This document shows positions 27,514-35,583 of a stretch of DNA of 64,000 nucleotides, piece by piece. The DNA is taken from positions 1-64,000 of the forward strand of contig JALSOQ010000022.1 in the NCBI GenBank assembly GCA_026986375.1. The letters run 5' to 3'. The DNA comes from Archaeoglobaceae archaeon (lineage in GTDB: Archaea; Halobacteriota; Archaeoglobi; Archaeoglobales; Archaeoglobaceae). The translations under genes and the position numbers were made by a program. Below the pieces are notes generated by a model that worked only from the letters and a program-made list of their open reading frames with translations, had not been told where the DNA came from and did no database searches. Positions within the stretch are counted from its first letter, which is position 1. Each line of letters begins with the position of its first letter.

Positions 27514-28545
27514 ATGAGGCTGAGCAGGAGGAACTTCCTTAAGCTCGTAGCGGCGATGGGAGCAACGGCTTTTCTTTCGACATACAAAGCTGAGGTCGTT
27601 GAAGCGCTGAATGAGGTGAAGGACTACTGGCACATATGCTGGCTCAACGGAGGTGCTTGCACGGGATGCACGATTTCCTTTGCTCAAGCTACGGATCCGG
27701 ACATACTCGAAATATTTACGAGCATAACCGTAGGAAATTCGAGACTTCCGATAGCCCTTCCGGACTACATGGAAACCATCGAGCCCGCATCAGGCTGGCT
27801 CGCGGAGCATTTGAAGGAGAGGTGGAAGAAGGGAACTAAGGGAAGGAGGATTCTCATAATCGAAGGGGCTATTCAGAAGAAGGGATACTGCGTTATAAGG
27901 GGTAAAGATTTCAGTGAGCACGTTTTGGATGTGATTGACTACGCGGATCACATAATTGCCTTCGGAGCCTGCGCGTGTTTTGGAGGAATTCCTTCGTCCC
28001 ATCCCAATCCGAGCGGTGCTAAGGGTTTGCAGGAGTTTTTAAGGGAAGAGGGAAGGGACGATCTTGCAAGCAAAGTTATAAATGTCCCTTGCTGTCCCGG
28101 GCATCCGGATCACCTCGTAATAACGCTTACCGCGGTGATGCTCGGTATGAAGTTGGAACTCGACCAGCACAACCGTCCCAAGCTGTTCTTCGGAAGGAAC
28201 ATGCACATGGAGCTCTGTCCATACAGGCCATACTACGACATGGGAATATTCGAGACGAAGCCGGGGGAGGAAGGGTGTAGGTATAAGTTCGGATGTAAAG
28301 GGCCAGACGTTTACACCGATTGCGCTCTCAGGAAGTGGAACAACCACGTGAGCTACTGCGTGCAAGTCGGAGCACCTTGCATCGGTTGCGCTGAACCGGG
28401 ATTTCCAGATAGGTTCATTCCGTTCTACGAGCCGATAACGAACAGGAGGCCGTTCTTCAACATAGATCCGAACTACGTTTGGGTTGGAGGAGCGGTGTTG
28501 GCCGGAACTGCTTTGATGAAAAAGAAGAGGGGTGAGGAGGAATGA
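27514..28545 (+). CDS. vhtG: [NiFe] hydrogenase small subunit (Vht/group 1 type)
   Basis: The iron-sulfur electron-transfer subunit of a membrane-facing uptake hydrogenase, 343 residues. A twin-arginine signal (LSRRNFLKLVAAMGATAFL) shows export across the membrane in folded form. Proximal cluster cysteines are in NGGACTGCT and GACACFGG; medial and distal cluster residues follow in CCPGHPDH, CRYKFGCKGP and GAPCIGCAEPGFPD. A C-terminal hydrophobic segment (VWVGGAVLAGTALMKKKRG) anchors it in the membrane. It overlaps the large-subunit gene by 4 bp (ATGA). Confidence 0.95.
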   Translation: MRLSRRNFLKLVAAMGATAFLSTYKAEVVEALNEVKDYWHICWLNGGACTGCTISFAQATDPDILEIFTSITVGNSRLPIALPDYMETIEPASGWLAEHLKERWKKGTKGRRILIIEGAIQKKGYCVIRGKDFSEHVLDVIDYADHIIAFGACACFGGIPSSHPNPSGAKGLQEFLREEGRDDLASKVINVPCCPGHPDHLVITLTAVMLGMKLELDQHNRPKLFFGRNMHMELCPYRPYYDMGIFETKPGEEGCRYKFGCKGPDVYTDCALRKWNNHVSYCVQVGAPCIGCAEPGFPDRFIPFYEPITNRRPFFNIDPNYVWVGGAVLAGTALMKKKRGEEE

Positions 28546-30215
28546 AGGTCGTAATAGACCCAGTAACGAGGATCGAAGGACACCTGAGGGTTACGATGGA
28601 ATTGGAGAGCGTTTCCACTAAAACCGGAAACTGGTTCGTCGTTGGAAAGGCTTACAGTAGCGGAATGATGTTCAGAGGTTTCGAGATATTTCTTAAGGGT
28701 AAGGATCCGAGGGATGCCTTCTTCTTCACCCAGAGAATTTGCGGAGTTTGCCCCGCAGCCCATGCGGAAGCTTCAAATCAGGCTTTGGACATAGCCTTCG
28801 ATGCCGTTCCGGTCCCACCGGCGGCGACGCTTATAAGGAACATAATCCAGTGCGCATACTACATCTACGACCACATGATACACACCTATTTGCTCGTAGG
28901 GCCGGAATTGGGGATTCTTTGCAAGTATCCGCCGATGATACCTCCGGTTTTGGGAAAGGAAGGAATAGCCAAGATGGGATTGGGAAGTAGCTACGCCAAG
29001 TGCATAGAGATGCAGAGGAAGGCGAACGAGATAGTGGCGATATGGGGTGGTAAGTTCCCCCATCACGCATGCGGTTACCCGGGAGGAGTTACGGTAAAGC
29101 CTACGAGCGAGAGAATATCTCAGACGGTTGCGAGGGCTGTAGAGCTATGGGAGTTCGTAGCGAAAACGATGATTAGAGACATTCAGGCGATAATTCAGGC
29201 GAACGAGACCGTGGGGGAGAAGGTGAGCGAGATTTTAGGGCTGAACATAAGGGGCTTGGAGGACATAGGTGTCGGAACGGGCAACTTCCTGAGCTACGGA
29301 ATGCTTCCCGATCCAGAGAACTACGAAGACTGGCTTAAGGTCGCCTACGGGGAGAAGGGAAGGAGGAAAAGTGCTGTTTTCCATGCGGGAGCCTGGGACG
29401 GGAGTTTCAAGGACTTCGACCTCAAGAAGATTCAGGAGTTCGTGAAATACGCTTGGTATTCCGACGAATACTCCGGAAAGAGGCCGGATGAGGAGGAGAC
29501 TGTAGTTGAGTTGAACAAACCCGGAGCTTATTCGTGGATAAAGGCTCCGAGATACGACGGGAAGGTTTACGAGGTAGGGCCTTTGGCGAGGATGGTAAAC
29601 ACCTTCGGCCTAAGCTGGAGGATCCCGAGGGTCCATCCGATCACCGGCGAGGACTTGGGAGACTTCGTTTACAAGGTCAGAAATCCGAAGGGTTCGGTTT
29701 TGGACAGAGTGGTAGCGAGGGTCGCGAACGCTCTGATATGCGCGAACAAGCTGATAGAGTTCGCCAAGATGCTGATGGAGTTCAAGGATTCGTCGATATG
29801 CAAATACAAGGACGTTCCGGAAACGGGAGAGGGATTCGGACTTTACGAGGCTCCGAGAGGAGCTCTGCTACACTACCTCAAGATAAAGAACAAGGTTATA
29901 GAGAGGTATCAGTGCGTAGTTCCGAGCACGTGGAACCAGAGTCCGAGGGATGATATGGGGCAACCGGGAGTGATGGAGCAATCTTTACAGTGCGGAACGA
30001 CTTGGTTGCCCACCATGGACGTTCCTACCGTTTGTAGCGCCATATGGGGTGAGGATTACGGAAACCTTCTTAGGAAGGCTTTGGCACCTCTCGGACTGGC
30101 CGAACTTAACATGGAACCCGTAAACGGGCAGAAGTTCAACACGACTTTGGCTTTGCTCATCATCAGAAGCTTCGACCCGTGCATAGCCTGTGCGGTGCAC
30201 GTTATAAGCAAATAA
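28542..30215 (+). CDS. vhtA: [NiFe] hydrogenase large subunit (Vht/group 1 type)
   Basis: The catalytic nickel-iron subunit, 557 residues. The L1 motif RICGVCPAAHAEAS and L2 motif DPCIACAVHVISK supply the four active-site cysteines. The C terminus ends only four residues after the His of L2 (VISK), so the peptide removed by the maturation protease is very short. The N terminus VIDPVTRIEGHLRV is typical of the group. It is partnered with vhtG. No cytochrome b subunit or maturation protease gene follows. A T-run after the stop (30216-30222) may end the transcript. Confidence 0.95.
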   Translation: MKVVIDPVTRIEGHLRVTMELESVSTKTGNWFVVGKAYSSGMMFRGFEIFLKGKDPRDAFFFTQRICGVCPAAHAEASNQALDIAFDAVPVPPAATLIRNIIQCAYYIYDHMIHTYLLVGPELGILCKYPPMIPPVLGKEGIAKMGLGSSYAKCIEMQRKANEIVAIWGGKFPHHACGYPGGVTVKPTSERISQTVARAVELWEFVAKTMIRDIQAIIQANETVGEKVSEILGLNIRGLEDIGVGTGNFLSYGMLPDPENYEDWLKVAYGEKGRRKSAVFHAGAWDGSFKDFDLKKIQEFVKYAWYSDEYSGKRPDEEETVVELNKPGAYSWIKAPRYDGKVYEVGPLARMVNTFGLSWRIPRVHPITGEDLGDFVYKVRNPKGSVLDRVVARVANALICANKLIEFAKMLMEFKDSSICKYKDVPETGEGFGLYEAPRGALLHYLKIKNKVIERYQCVVPSTWNQSPRDDMGQPGVMEQSLQCGTTWLPTMDVPTVCSAIWGEDYGNLLRKALAPLGLAELNMEPVNGQKFNTTLALLIIRSFDPCIACAVHVISK

Positions 30216-30222
30216 TTTTTTT
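30216..30222 (+). terminator. T-run terminator after the hydrogenase operon
   Basis: Seven T residues follow the large-subunit stop codon directly. Oligo-T on the coding strand is the usual intrinsic termination signal in archaea. The Nif3-like gene starts at 30244, so some read-through could still occur. Confidence 0.4.
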
Positions 30223-30243
30223 CTCCACATCTTTTTCGCTGAC

Positions 30244-30993
30244 ATGAAACTCGAGGAAGTAGTTCGATTTTTGGACGAATTCTTGGGGATCGAGGAATGG
30301 GAGGATAAATCGAACAACGGATTGCAGGTTGAAGGGAAGAGTGATGTGGAAAAGGTCGCATTTGCGGTCGACGCTTGCATGGAGGTATTCGAGAAAGCAC
30401 GGGAAATCGGAGCGGACATGGTTGTAGTTCACCACGGCCTAATATGGGGTGGGATAGATTACGTTAGAGGAATTACGAGGAGAAGGCTGAAGTTCCTGCT
30501 CGACAACGAGATCTCCCTCTACGCCGCACACCTTCCACTCGACGCTCATCCGAGGGTGGGAAACAACGTTCAACTCTTAAGACTGCTCGATGTCGAGGCT
30601 GAGAGTCAGTTCGGGATTTACAGAGGAAAGCCGATCGGTTTCTACGGCAGATTTGAAAGACCAACGAAGCTCGAAGAGATCGTGGGTGATCTCAGAAAGT
30701 TGAACGAGCACCTCGTCGTCCTGAACTTCGGAAAAGAAGATGTAAAGAGTGTCGGAGCGGTTTCTGGAAGGGGTTCCTTCGCTCTCACGGAAGCCGTTGA
30801 ATTGGGATTGGACCTCTTCGTTACCGGCGAGGTAGATCACAGCGCCTACCATCTGGCGAAGGAGAGCGGGATAAACGTTATATTCGCCGGGCATTACGCC
30901 ACAGAAACCTTGGGAATCAAGTCGTTGATGAACGTCGTAGGCGAGGAGCTTGAGCTGGACGTTGAGTTCATAGACGTTCCGACCGGCTTGTGA
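30244..30993 (+). CDS. Nif3-like dinuclear metal centre protein (GTP cyclohydrolase 1 type 2 homologue)
   Basis: A NIF3/YqfO-family protein of 249 residues with the conserved metal-binding segments: SNNGLQVEG, VHHGLIWGG, AAHLPLDAHP, TGEVDHSAYHLA and GHYATE. The molecular function of the family is still unclear despite known structures with two metal ions. It begins 28 bp after the hydrogenase and overlaps the convergent archaetidylinositol-type synthase by 26 bp. Confidence 0.88.
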   Translation: MKLEEVVRFLDEFLGIEEWEDKSNNGLQVEGKSDVEKVAFAVDACMEVFEKAREIGADMVVVHHGLIWGGIDYVRGITRRRLKFLLDNEISLYAAHLPLDAHPRVGNNVQLLRLLDVEAESQFGIYRGKPIGFYGRFERPTKLEEIVGDLRKLNEHLVVLNFGKEDVKSVGAVSGRGSFALTEAVELGLDLFVTGEVDHSAYHLAKESGINVIFAGHYATETLGIKSLMNVVGEELELDVEFIDVPTGL

Positions 30994-31537
30994 GTCTGTA
31001 TGTGTGGATCATCCTGTGGATCGCGGTGATGTGAGATAAGACTGCGATTAGGAGGACGGACTGCCAAACGAATCCAGTCAGAAGTCCGATTACGAGCATG
31101 AGCATCCTTTCTCCCCTCTCTGCAATTCCGACGTCGCACCTTTCGATTATTTTTTCCGCCCTCGCCCTCGTGTAGCTAACCATCAAAGCTCCGCTGAGAG
31201 CCAAGATCACTAAAAACCAGTCCACCCCGTAAAATCCCAAGGAAGAGAAGATCGCTATGTCGACGTATCTGTCGAACACGGAATCCATAAAGCCTCCGAA
31301 CTCCGTTACCATCCCCTTGTTCCTCGCCAGAGCCCCGTCGAGTGCGTCCATGAAACCGCTAAGAAGAATGGCCAGAGCTCCTAATTTTGCGTGACCCTTC
31401 GCTATGAGAAACGCGGAAAAAATTCCCGTCAAGAGTCCTAAGAACGTGAGATGGTTGGGTTTCATGCCGAGTCTGACGAGTACGTCCGTGACTGGATTCA
31501 GGATCTCCGTAGTTTTGTGCTTAATTCTGCTCAGCAT
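30968..31537 (-). CDS. CDP-alcohol phosphatidyltransferase, archaetidylinositol phosphate synthase-like
   Basis: An integral membrane enzyme that joins CDP-archaeol to an alcohol phosphate. The family motif D-G-x2-A-R-x8-G-x3-D-x3-D is present in DALDGALARNKG ... GGFMDSVFDRYVD near residues 63-90. The 189 residues have about six hydrophobic segments. Length and motif context fit archaetidylinositol phosphate synthase; other polar head groups cannot be excluded. The start codon is immediately adjacent to the stop of the upstream Lrp-like gene. Confidence 0.82.
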   Translation of the reverse strand: MLSRIKHKTTEILNPVTDVLVRLGMKPNHLTFLGLLTGIFSAFLIAKGHAKLGALAILLSGFMDALDGALARNKGMVTEFGGFMDSVFDRYVDIAIFSSLGFYGVDWFLVILALSGALMVSYTRARAEKIIERCDVGIAERGERMLMLVIGLLTGFVWQSVLLIAVLSHITAIHRMIHTYRLTSRSERL

Positions 31538-32109
31538 TATTTCCAGATCCTACCTCTGTAGTATCCGGTTATCGGGCAACCCAAGCATAGGTTGGCGTTC
31601 CAGTAGTCGCATTCGCCACAGTTCGATCCGCAAGGCGATTTCTTTCTCTTCTCGACCCTTAGATTTACCGGTATTATCGTGTCCTTCTCCGCACGAACTA
31701 TTATTCCAACGTCGACGTCGTAAACGTCCGGATTCGGCCTTATGTGCTGATCCACGATAGCTTCGAGCGTCGGCAAATCCTCTCCTATGAACATCATGAC
31801 CAGATTCCTGTTACCTGCAACTATGAATCCGTTCAAGAAAAAGGGACAGTCTTTAAACAGCTTCAGCAGTTCCTTGGGTTGTTTGCACTTTATATCCGCC
31901 TTAAGAATATACAGACCCGAGTTTTTTATGTTTATTCCGTAAGCGTGACTTATTATTCCCAGTTCCTTCATCTTCTTTATCCTGCTTCCGACGGAAGGCT
32001 GAGAAAGGCCGACGATTTTCGCTATTTCGTTCTGAGAGATGTCGGGATTTTTTTCGAGAATCTCTAATATCATCCTATCCTTATCGTCGAGTTCGAACAG
32101 TCCGACCAT
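31537..32109 (-). CDS. Lrp/AsnC-like regulator with C-terminal cysteine cluster
   Basis: An N-terminal winged HTH of Lrp type (KDRMILEILEKNPDISQNEI, SQPSVGSRIKKMKELGI) followed by a degenerate RAM-like sensing domain. The last 35 residues add CGSNCGECDYWNANLCLGCP, a five-cysteine pattern like that of DUF3795 or small iron-sulfur or zinc sites. At 190 residues it is about 40 longer than a plain Lrp. A redox- or metal-responsive regulator is inferred. It is upstream of the lipid synthase and probably co-transcribed, and may autoregulate. Confidence 0.78.
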   Translation of the reverse strand: MVGLFELDDKDRMILEILEKNPDISQNEIAKIVGLSQPSVGSRIKKMKELGIISHAYGINIKNSGLYILKADIKCKQPKELLKLFKDCPFFLNGFIVAGNRNLVMMFIGEDLPTLEAIVDQHIRPNPDVYDVDVGIIVRAEKDTIIPVNLRVEKRKKSPCGSNCGECDYWNANLCLGCPITGYYRGRIWK

Positions 32110-32155
32110 AGTTATGATGACGCAACAATTCTTATAAAAAATTAGCGAAATTCCT

Positions 32156-32983
32156 TTAATCTAATATTCCAACCCCGCAGTGATCGACCTTGGCTTTTAG
32201 ATAAATCCCCTTGAAATCTTTGAGGACTTCGCCTTTCACTGCAAATACTGCCCTTCCGAGCATGACCATCGAAGCTAAACCTCCTTCGCTTTCTACAGCT
32301 TCAACGGCATCTCTAACGGCGGAATCAACGTCGATCAGTCCGGTTTCGATCGCAAACCTCTTTGACTGGCCGAAGAGGGAGACGACGCTCGGGTTCCTCA
32401 AGAATTCCTTGAGGCAATTCTTACCGATCTTTGAGATTTCATCCAACGGGAAGTCGGATAATATTTGTTCCGTGGGCAGTTCGCCCATTATCAGAACGTC
32501 GAGCTCGATATTCCAGAGAAATCTGTCGATAGCGCATTTGGACGGACATAAAGCCGATTTTCTCGCGACGATTCCGCCGAAACACTGGGTAACCACATCC
32601 CCCAAACCGGTTCTATTGATAACTTCGGCCTTATGGGTCAAATCTGCGAGCTCGAAGAAGGACCTATTCAAGTTGAGAGCTTCGTTTATTGCAAAAGCCG
32701 TTGCGAGGGCGGAAGCTCCGCTCATACCAAAACCGCATCCGGCCGGAAGATCCATCTTGATTCGAACTTTTCCTTTAAAACCCAACTGCTGGGCAATAGT
32801 CTGAACGGTCGGAAACTCCCAAGTTTCACCGTTCACGATTATCTCCATTCCATCGGAAGGTTCAACCGCAACACTAACCCCTCTGTTCAGAGCTATGCTT
32901 ACACCCAACGAACCGGACTTCAGAGGATCATCATCCATCTTCGGGGAGAAGAAACACGTAAGGCTTGCCGGCGCGAAGAACAT
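32156..32983 (-). CDS. pok: Pantoate kinase
   Basis: GHMP-superfamily kinase that phosphorylates pantoate in the archaeal CoA pathway. The GHMP ATP-binding loop is DLPAGCGFGMSGASALATAF near residues 77-96, and the C-terminal GHMP motif corresponds to LKAKVDHCGVGILD. ATG 32983 begins MFFAPASLTCFFSP and lies two bases from the coaBC stop. coaBC directly upstream on the same strand makes a two-gene CoA operon. Phosphopantothenate synthetase (PPS) is not in this window. Confidence 0.88.
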   Translation of the reverse strand: MFFAPASLTCFFSPKMDDDPLKSGSLGVSIALNRGVSVAVEPSDGMEIIVNGETWEFPTVQTIAQQLGFKGKVRIKMDLPAGCGFGMSGASALATAFAINEALNLNRSFFELADLTHKAEVINRTGLGDVVTQCFGGIVARKSALCPSKCAIDRFLWNIELDVLIMGELPTEQILSDFPLDEISKIGKNCLKEFLRNPSVVSLFGQSKRFAIETGLIDVDSAVRDAVEAVESEGGLASMVMLGRAVFAVKGEVLKDFKGIYLKAKVDHCGVGILD

Positions 32984-32984
32984 A

Positions 32985-34148
32985 CTAAGCCAAACAATCC
33001 TCAACGTATATGTCGATTATCCTCTCGGCAACGTAGCTCTTCAAACCTTCTACCCATTCCCTTCGCTTTTCGGTAATCACCACGACCCTCGTATCCTCTG
33101 TCCCCATCCCCCTCTCCTTAACATCGTTCGCGACGACCATCTCAAGCCTATCCTCAACCATCTTCTCCTCAGCGACTTTAACGAGTTCATCATCACTCAG
33201 CCCCGTCTCTGCTTTAAATCCGATTATGTGGCCGTCGTAAACCTTTCTGACCTCCTTGATTATCTTTGGAGCCATCTTGAGCTTGATCGTAAGCTCCTCA
33301 GTCGTCTTAATTTTGCTATCCGCCATCTCAACCACGAAGTCGGAAGGTGCTGCAGCTGACACGAACAGATCCGCATCCCTCACCTCATCGAGCACAGCCT
33401 TAAGCATATCCCTAACGGATCTAACGTAAATCTGCTTGAAGTTCGGTAGATTGTAGCTTAAAGGTTTGGAAGTTATTAAAACGACCTCCGCCCCCCTCCT
33501 CCAGCATTCCAAAGCGATTTCGTTTCCCATCCTTCCAGAGCTTCTGTTGCTTATGAACCTGATCGGATCCATGTGCTCGTATGTTGGGCCGGAGGTAACC
33601 ACGACCTTTTTTCCGGCGAGTTCTTTGGAATAAAGCGATCTCTCGACGAACAGGCAAATTTCGTCGATGCTCGCAAGCTTAGCCTTTCCCTCCTCGATCC
33701 TCGGCGGAACGACTTCGACTCCCCACTCCCTAAGCTTCGCCAAGTTATCCGCTATCGCATCGAACATAGACTTGTGCATGGCCGGAGCAACTACGATACG
33801 CTTTCCAGAGCCCAAGGCAGTTAGAGCCATTAAGGTTGGAGGCGTATCGGCTATTCCGTTCGCAATCTTCGAAATCGTGTTCGCAGTGGCCGGAGCTATT
33901 AAAAGAAGGTCGGCACTTTCGTTCAAGCCCAAAAGCTTGACGTGCTCAGCCCTTCTCACCTCGGTAATTACATCGTTGTCGGTTGCGAATTCCAACGCGT
34001 TCGGATGGATTATCTTCGCCGCATCGTTGCTCATCACTGCGATTACTTCCGCCCCTCTCCTTCTTAGCTCTCTCGCAAGCTTTACGGTCTCAACGGCCGC
34101 TATGCTTCCGGTTACGGCCAGAACTATCTTCCTACCCTTCAGTCTCAT
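32985..34148 (-). CDS. coaBC: Bifunctional phosphopantothenoylcysteine decarboxylase / phosphopantothenate-cysteine ligase
   Basis: Catalyses two consecutive steps of CoA synthesis. The N-terminal CoaC flavoprotein domain shows LAVTGSIAAVETVKLARELR, the catalytic-His region MSNDAAKIIHPNALEFAT, and APAMHKSMFD. The C-terminal CoaB domain begins KKVVVTSGPTYEHMDPIRFI with SNRSSGRMG. Length is normal (about 387 residues). ATG 34148 follows the HIT gene stop by 2 bp. The run HIT, coaBC, pok reads as one operon. Confidence 0.94.
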   Translation of the reverse strand: MRLKGRKIVLAVTGSIAAVETVKLARELRRRGAEVIAVMSNDAAKIIHPNALEFATDNDVITEVRRAEHVKLLGLNESADLLLIAPATANTISKIANGIADTPPTLMALTALGSGKRIVVAPAMHKSMFDAIADNLAKLREWGVEVVPPRIEEGKAKLASIDEICLFVERSLYSKELAGKKVVVTSGPTYEHMDPIRFISNRSSGRMGNEIALECWRRGAEVVLITSKPLSYNLPNFKQIYVRSVRDMLKAVLDEVRDADLFVSAAAPSDFVVEMADSKIKTTEELTIKLKMAPKIIKEVRKVYDGHIIGFKAETGLSDDELVKVAEEKMVEDRLEMVVANDVKERGMGTEDTRVVVITEKRREWVEGLKSYVAERIIDIYVEDCLA

Positions 34149-34150
34149 AA

Positions 34151-34543
34151 TCAATCCTTCAAAGCTTTATGAACTTCCTCCAAATCGCATTCGATCGGAT
34201 TTCCGAAGCTTATCGGCTTCGACTCCTCCCCAGAATACCTCGGAATTACGTGGATGTGGGCGTGCATGATCTCCTGCCCTGCAACCTCGTTGACGTTCGT
34301 TATTATGTTAAACCCCTCCGCCCCGAGCCTTTTAAGCTTCTCGCAGACGATCTTGATCGCATTCGCCAGATCTTTCGCAAGCTCAGCCGGAATCTCAAGC
34401 AAGTTTTCGTAGTGCTCCTTTGGAATTATCAGCGTGTGACCCTTGCTCAGCGGACGGATGTCGAGGAATGCTATCACCCTATCGTCCTCATACACCACGA
34501 ACGATTCGATCTCTCCTTTGGCGATCTTGCAGAATATGCACAT
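34151..34543 (-). CDS. HIT-family nucleotide hydrolase (Hint-like)
   Basis: A histidine-triad protein of 130 residues. It starts with MCIFCKIAKGEIESFVVYED, contains GHTLIIPKEHYENL, and ends with the HxHxH triad in IMHAHIHVIPRY. Hint-type enzymes hydrolyse AMP- or GMP-linked phosphoramidates and related nucleotides. The N-terminal CxxC (with later residues) may bind zinc as in other Hint proteins. It is the first gene of the operon with coaBC and pok. Confidence 0.93.
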   Translation of the reverse strand: MCIFCKIAKGEIESFVVYEDDRVIAFLDIRPLSKGHTLIIPKEHYENLLEIPAELAKDLANAIKIVCEKLKRLGAEGFNIITNVNEVAGQEIMHAHIHVIPRYSGEESKPISFGNPIECDLEEVHKALKD

Positions 34544-34568
34544 GCTCGATCATGATGGATCTGAGTTC

Positions 34569-35465
34569 TTAAACTTTATGAGCCTGCCCTATCAGATCGG
34601 AGATGTTTTCGCCGTATATCCTCAGATAGGACTTGAGGCTCTCCTCTATGCTTTTGAAGATGTGTCCGCTGTAAAATAAAGCCGAGCCTATCTGAACTGC
34701 GGTAGCACCGGCCAAAACGAATTCCACAACATCCTTCCAACTTGTTATCCCACCGCAACCTATTATCGGAATGCTGATCTCCTCGAAAAGATCCCAAACG
34801 CACTTCAGAGCTATGGGCTTTATCGCCTCCCCGCTAACACCGCCGCTTACGTTGCTTAAAATGGGCCTTCTGCTCACTATGTCGATCGCCATACCTTTTA
34901 CGGTGTTTATAGCAACTACGCCATCGGCTTTTGCCTCCTCACAAACTTTACCAATCTCGACTATGTTCATGTGAAATGATAGCTTCGCAAAGACCGGCTT
35001 ATCCGTTTTCGACTTAACAGCCCTTATTATCTCCTTAACCAAGTCTGGATCCCTCCCTATCTCCAAACCCAGTTTCTCGGCGTGGGGACAGCTCAGGTTA
35101 AGCTCGAACGCGTCCGCCATGGGAAAGTGCTCGGGGAGTTTTTCAAAATCCTCGGGTTTCGATCCGTATAGACTCACCACGAGGACGCAGTTCTTTTCGA
35201 ACTTCGAAAGCTCCTTGGCGAAATCCTCAGCAGAAGGAGAGGCTAAACCGACTGCGTTCAAAATCCCGCAGCGCCAGTTTACAACGCATGGGTTTTTGTA
35301 TCCCTCCCTCGCATTTAAACCGACGGACTTCGTGACAACCGCTCCAGCATGTCTTGCAATTCTGTTGAGGGATGAAACTTTGCTCCCCAAAATTCCGCTC
35401 GCAAGCATCAAAGGATTCCTAAGCTTTAAGCCCGCCAATTCGACTTCGAGCGAAGCGCTCATCAT
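34569..35465 (-). CDS. pyrD: Dihydroorotate dehydrogenase (class 1B catalytic subunit)
   Basis: FMN enzyme that oxidises dihydroorotate to orotate in pyrimidine synthesis, about 298 residues. Visible segments are LKLRNPLMLASGI, FELNLSCPHAEKLG (with the catalytic Cys, class 1B), KLSFHMN, VAINTVKGM and GCGGITSWKDVVEFVLAGA. PyrK, the electron-transfer partner of class 1B enzymes, is not adjacent. The start is ATG 35465 or 35462 (tandem ATGs). A TATA-like CATTTAAAT lies about 25 bp upstream, suggesting a leaderless mRNA. Confidence 0.92.
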   Translation of the reverse strand: MMSASLEVELAGLKLRNPLMLASGILGSKVSSLNRIARHAGAVVTKSVGLNAREGYKNPCVVNWRCGILNAVGLASPSAEDFAKELSKFEKNCVLVVSLYGSKPEDFEKLPEHFPMADAFELNLSCPHAEKLGLEIGRDPDLVKEIIRAVKSKTDKPVFAKLSFHMNIVEIGKVCEEAKADGVVAINTVKGMAIDIVSRRPILSNVSGGVSGEAIKPIALKCVWDLFEEISIPIIGCGGITSWKDVVEFVLAGATAVQIGSALFYSGHIFKSIEESLKSYLRIYGENISDLIGQAHKV

Positions 35466-35583
35466 TGTCTTCCCAACTGTCCGATTTAAATGACCTCCGA
35501 ACACATCGTGCGAATTCATAATGATTATTATATAACGATCGACCGAAAGTCAAATATATTTTATTTAAACTCAAAAAAACTTA

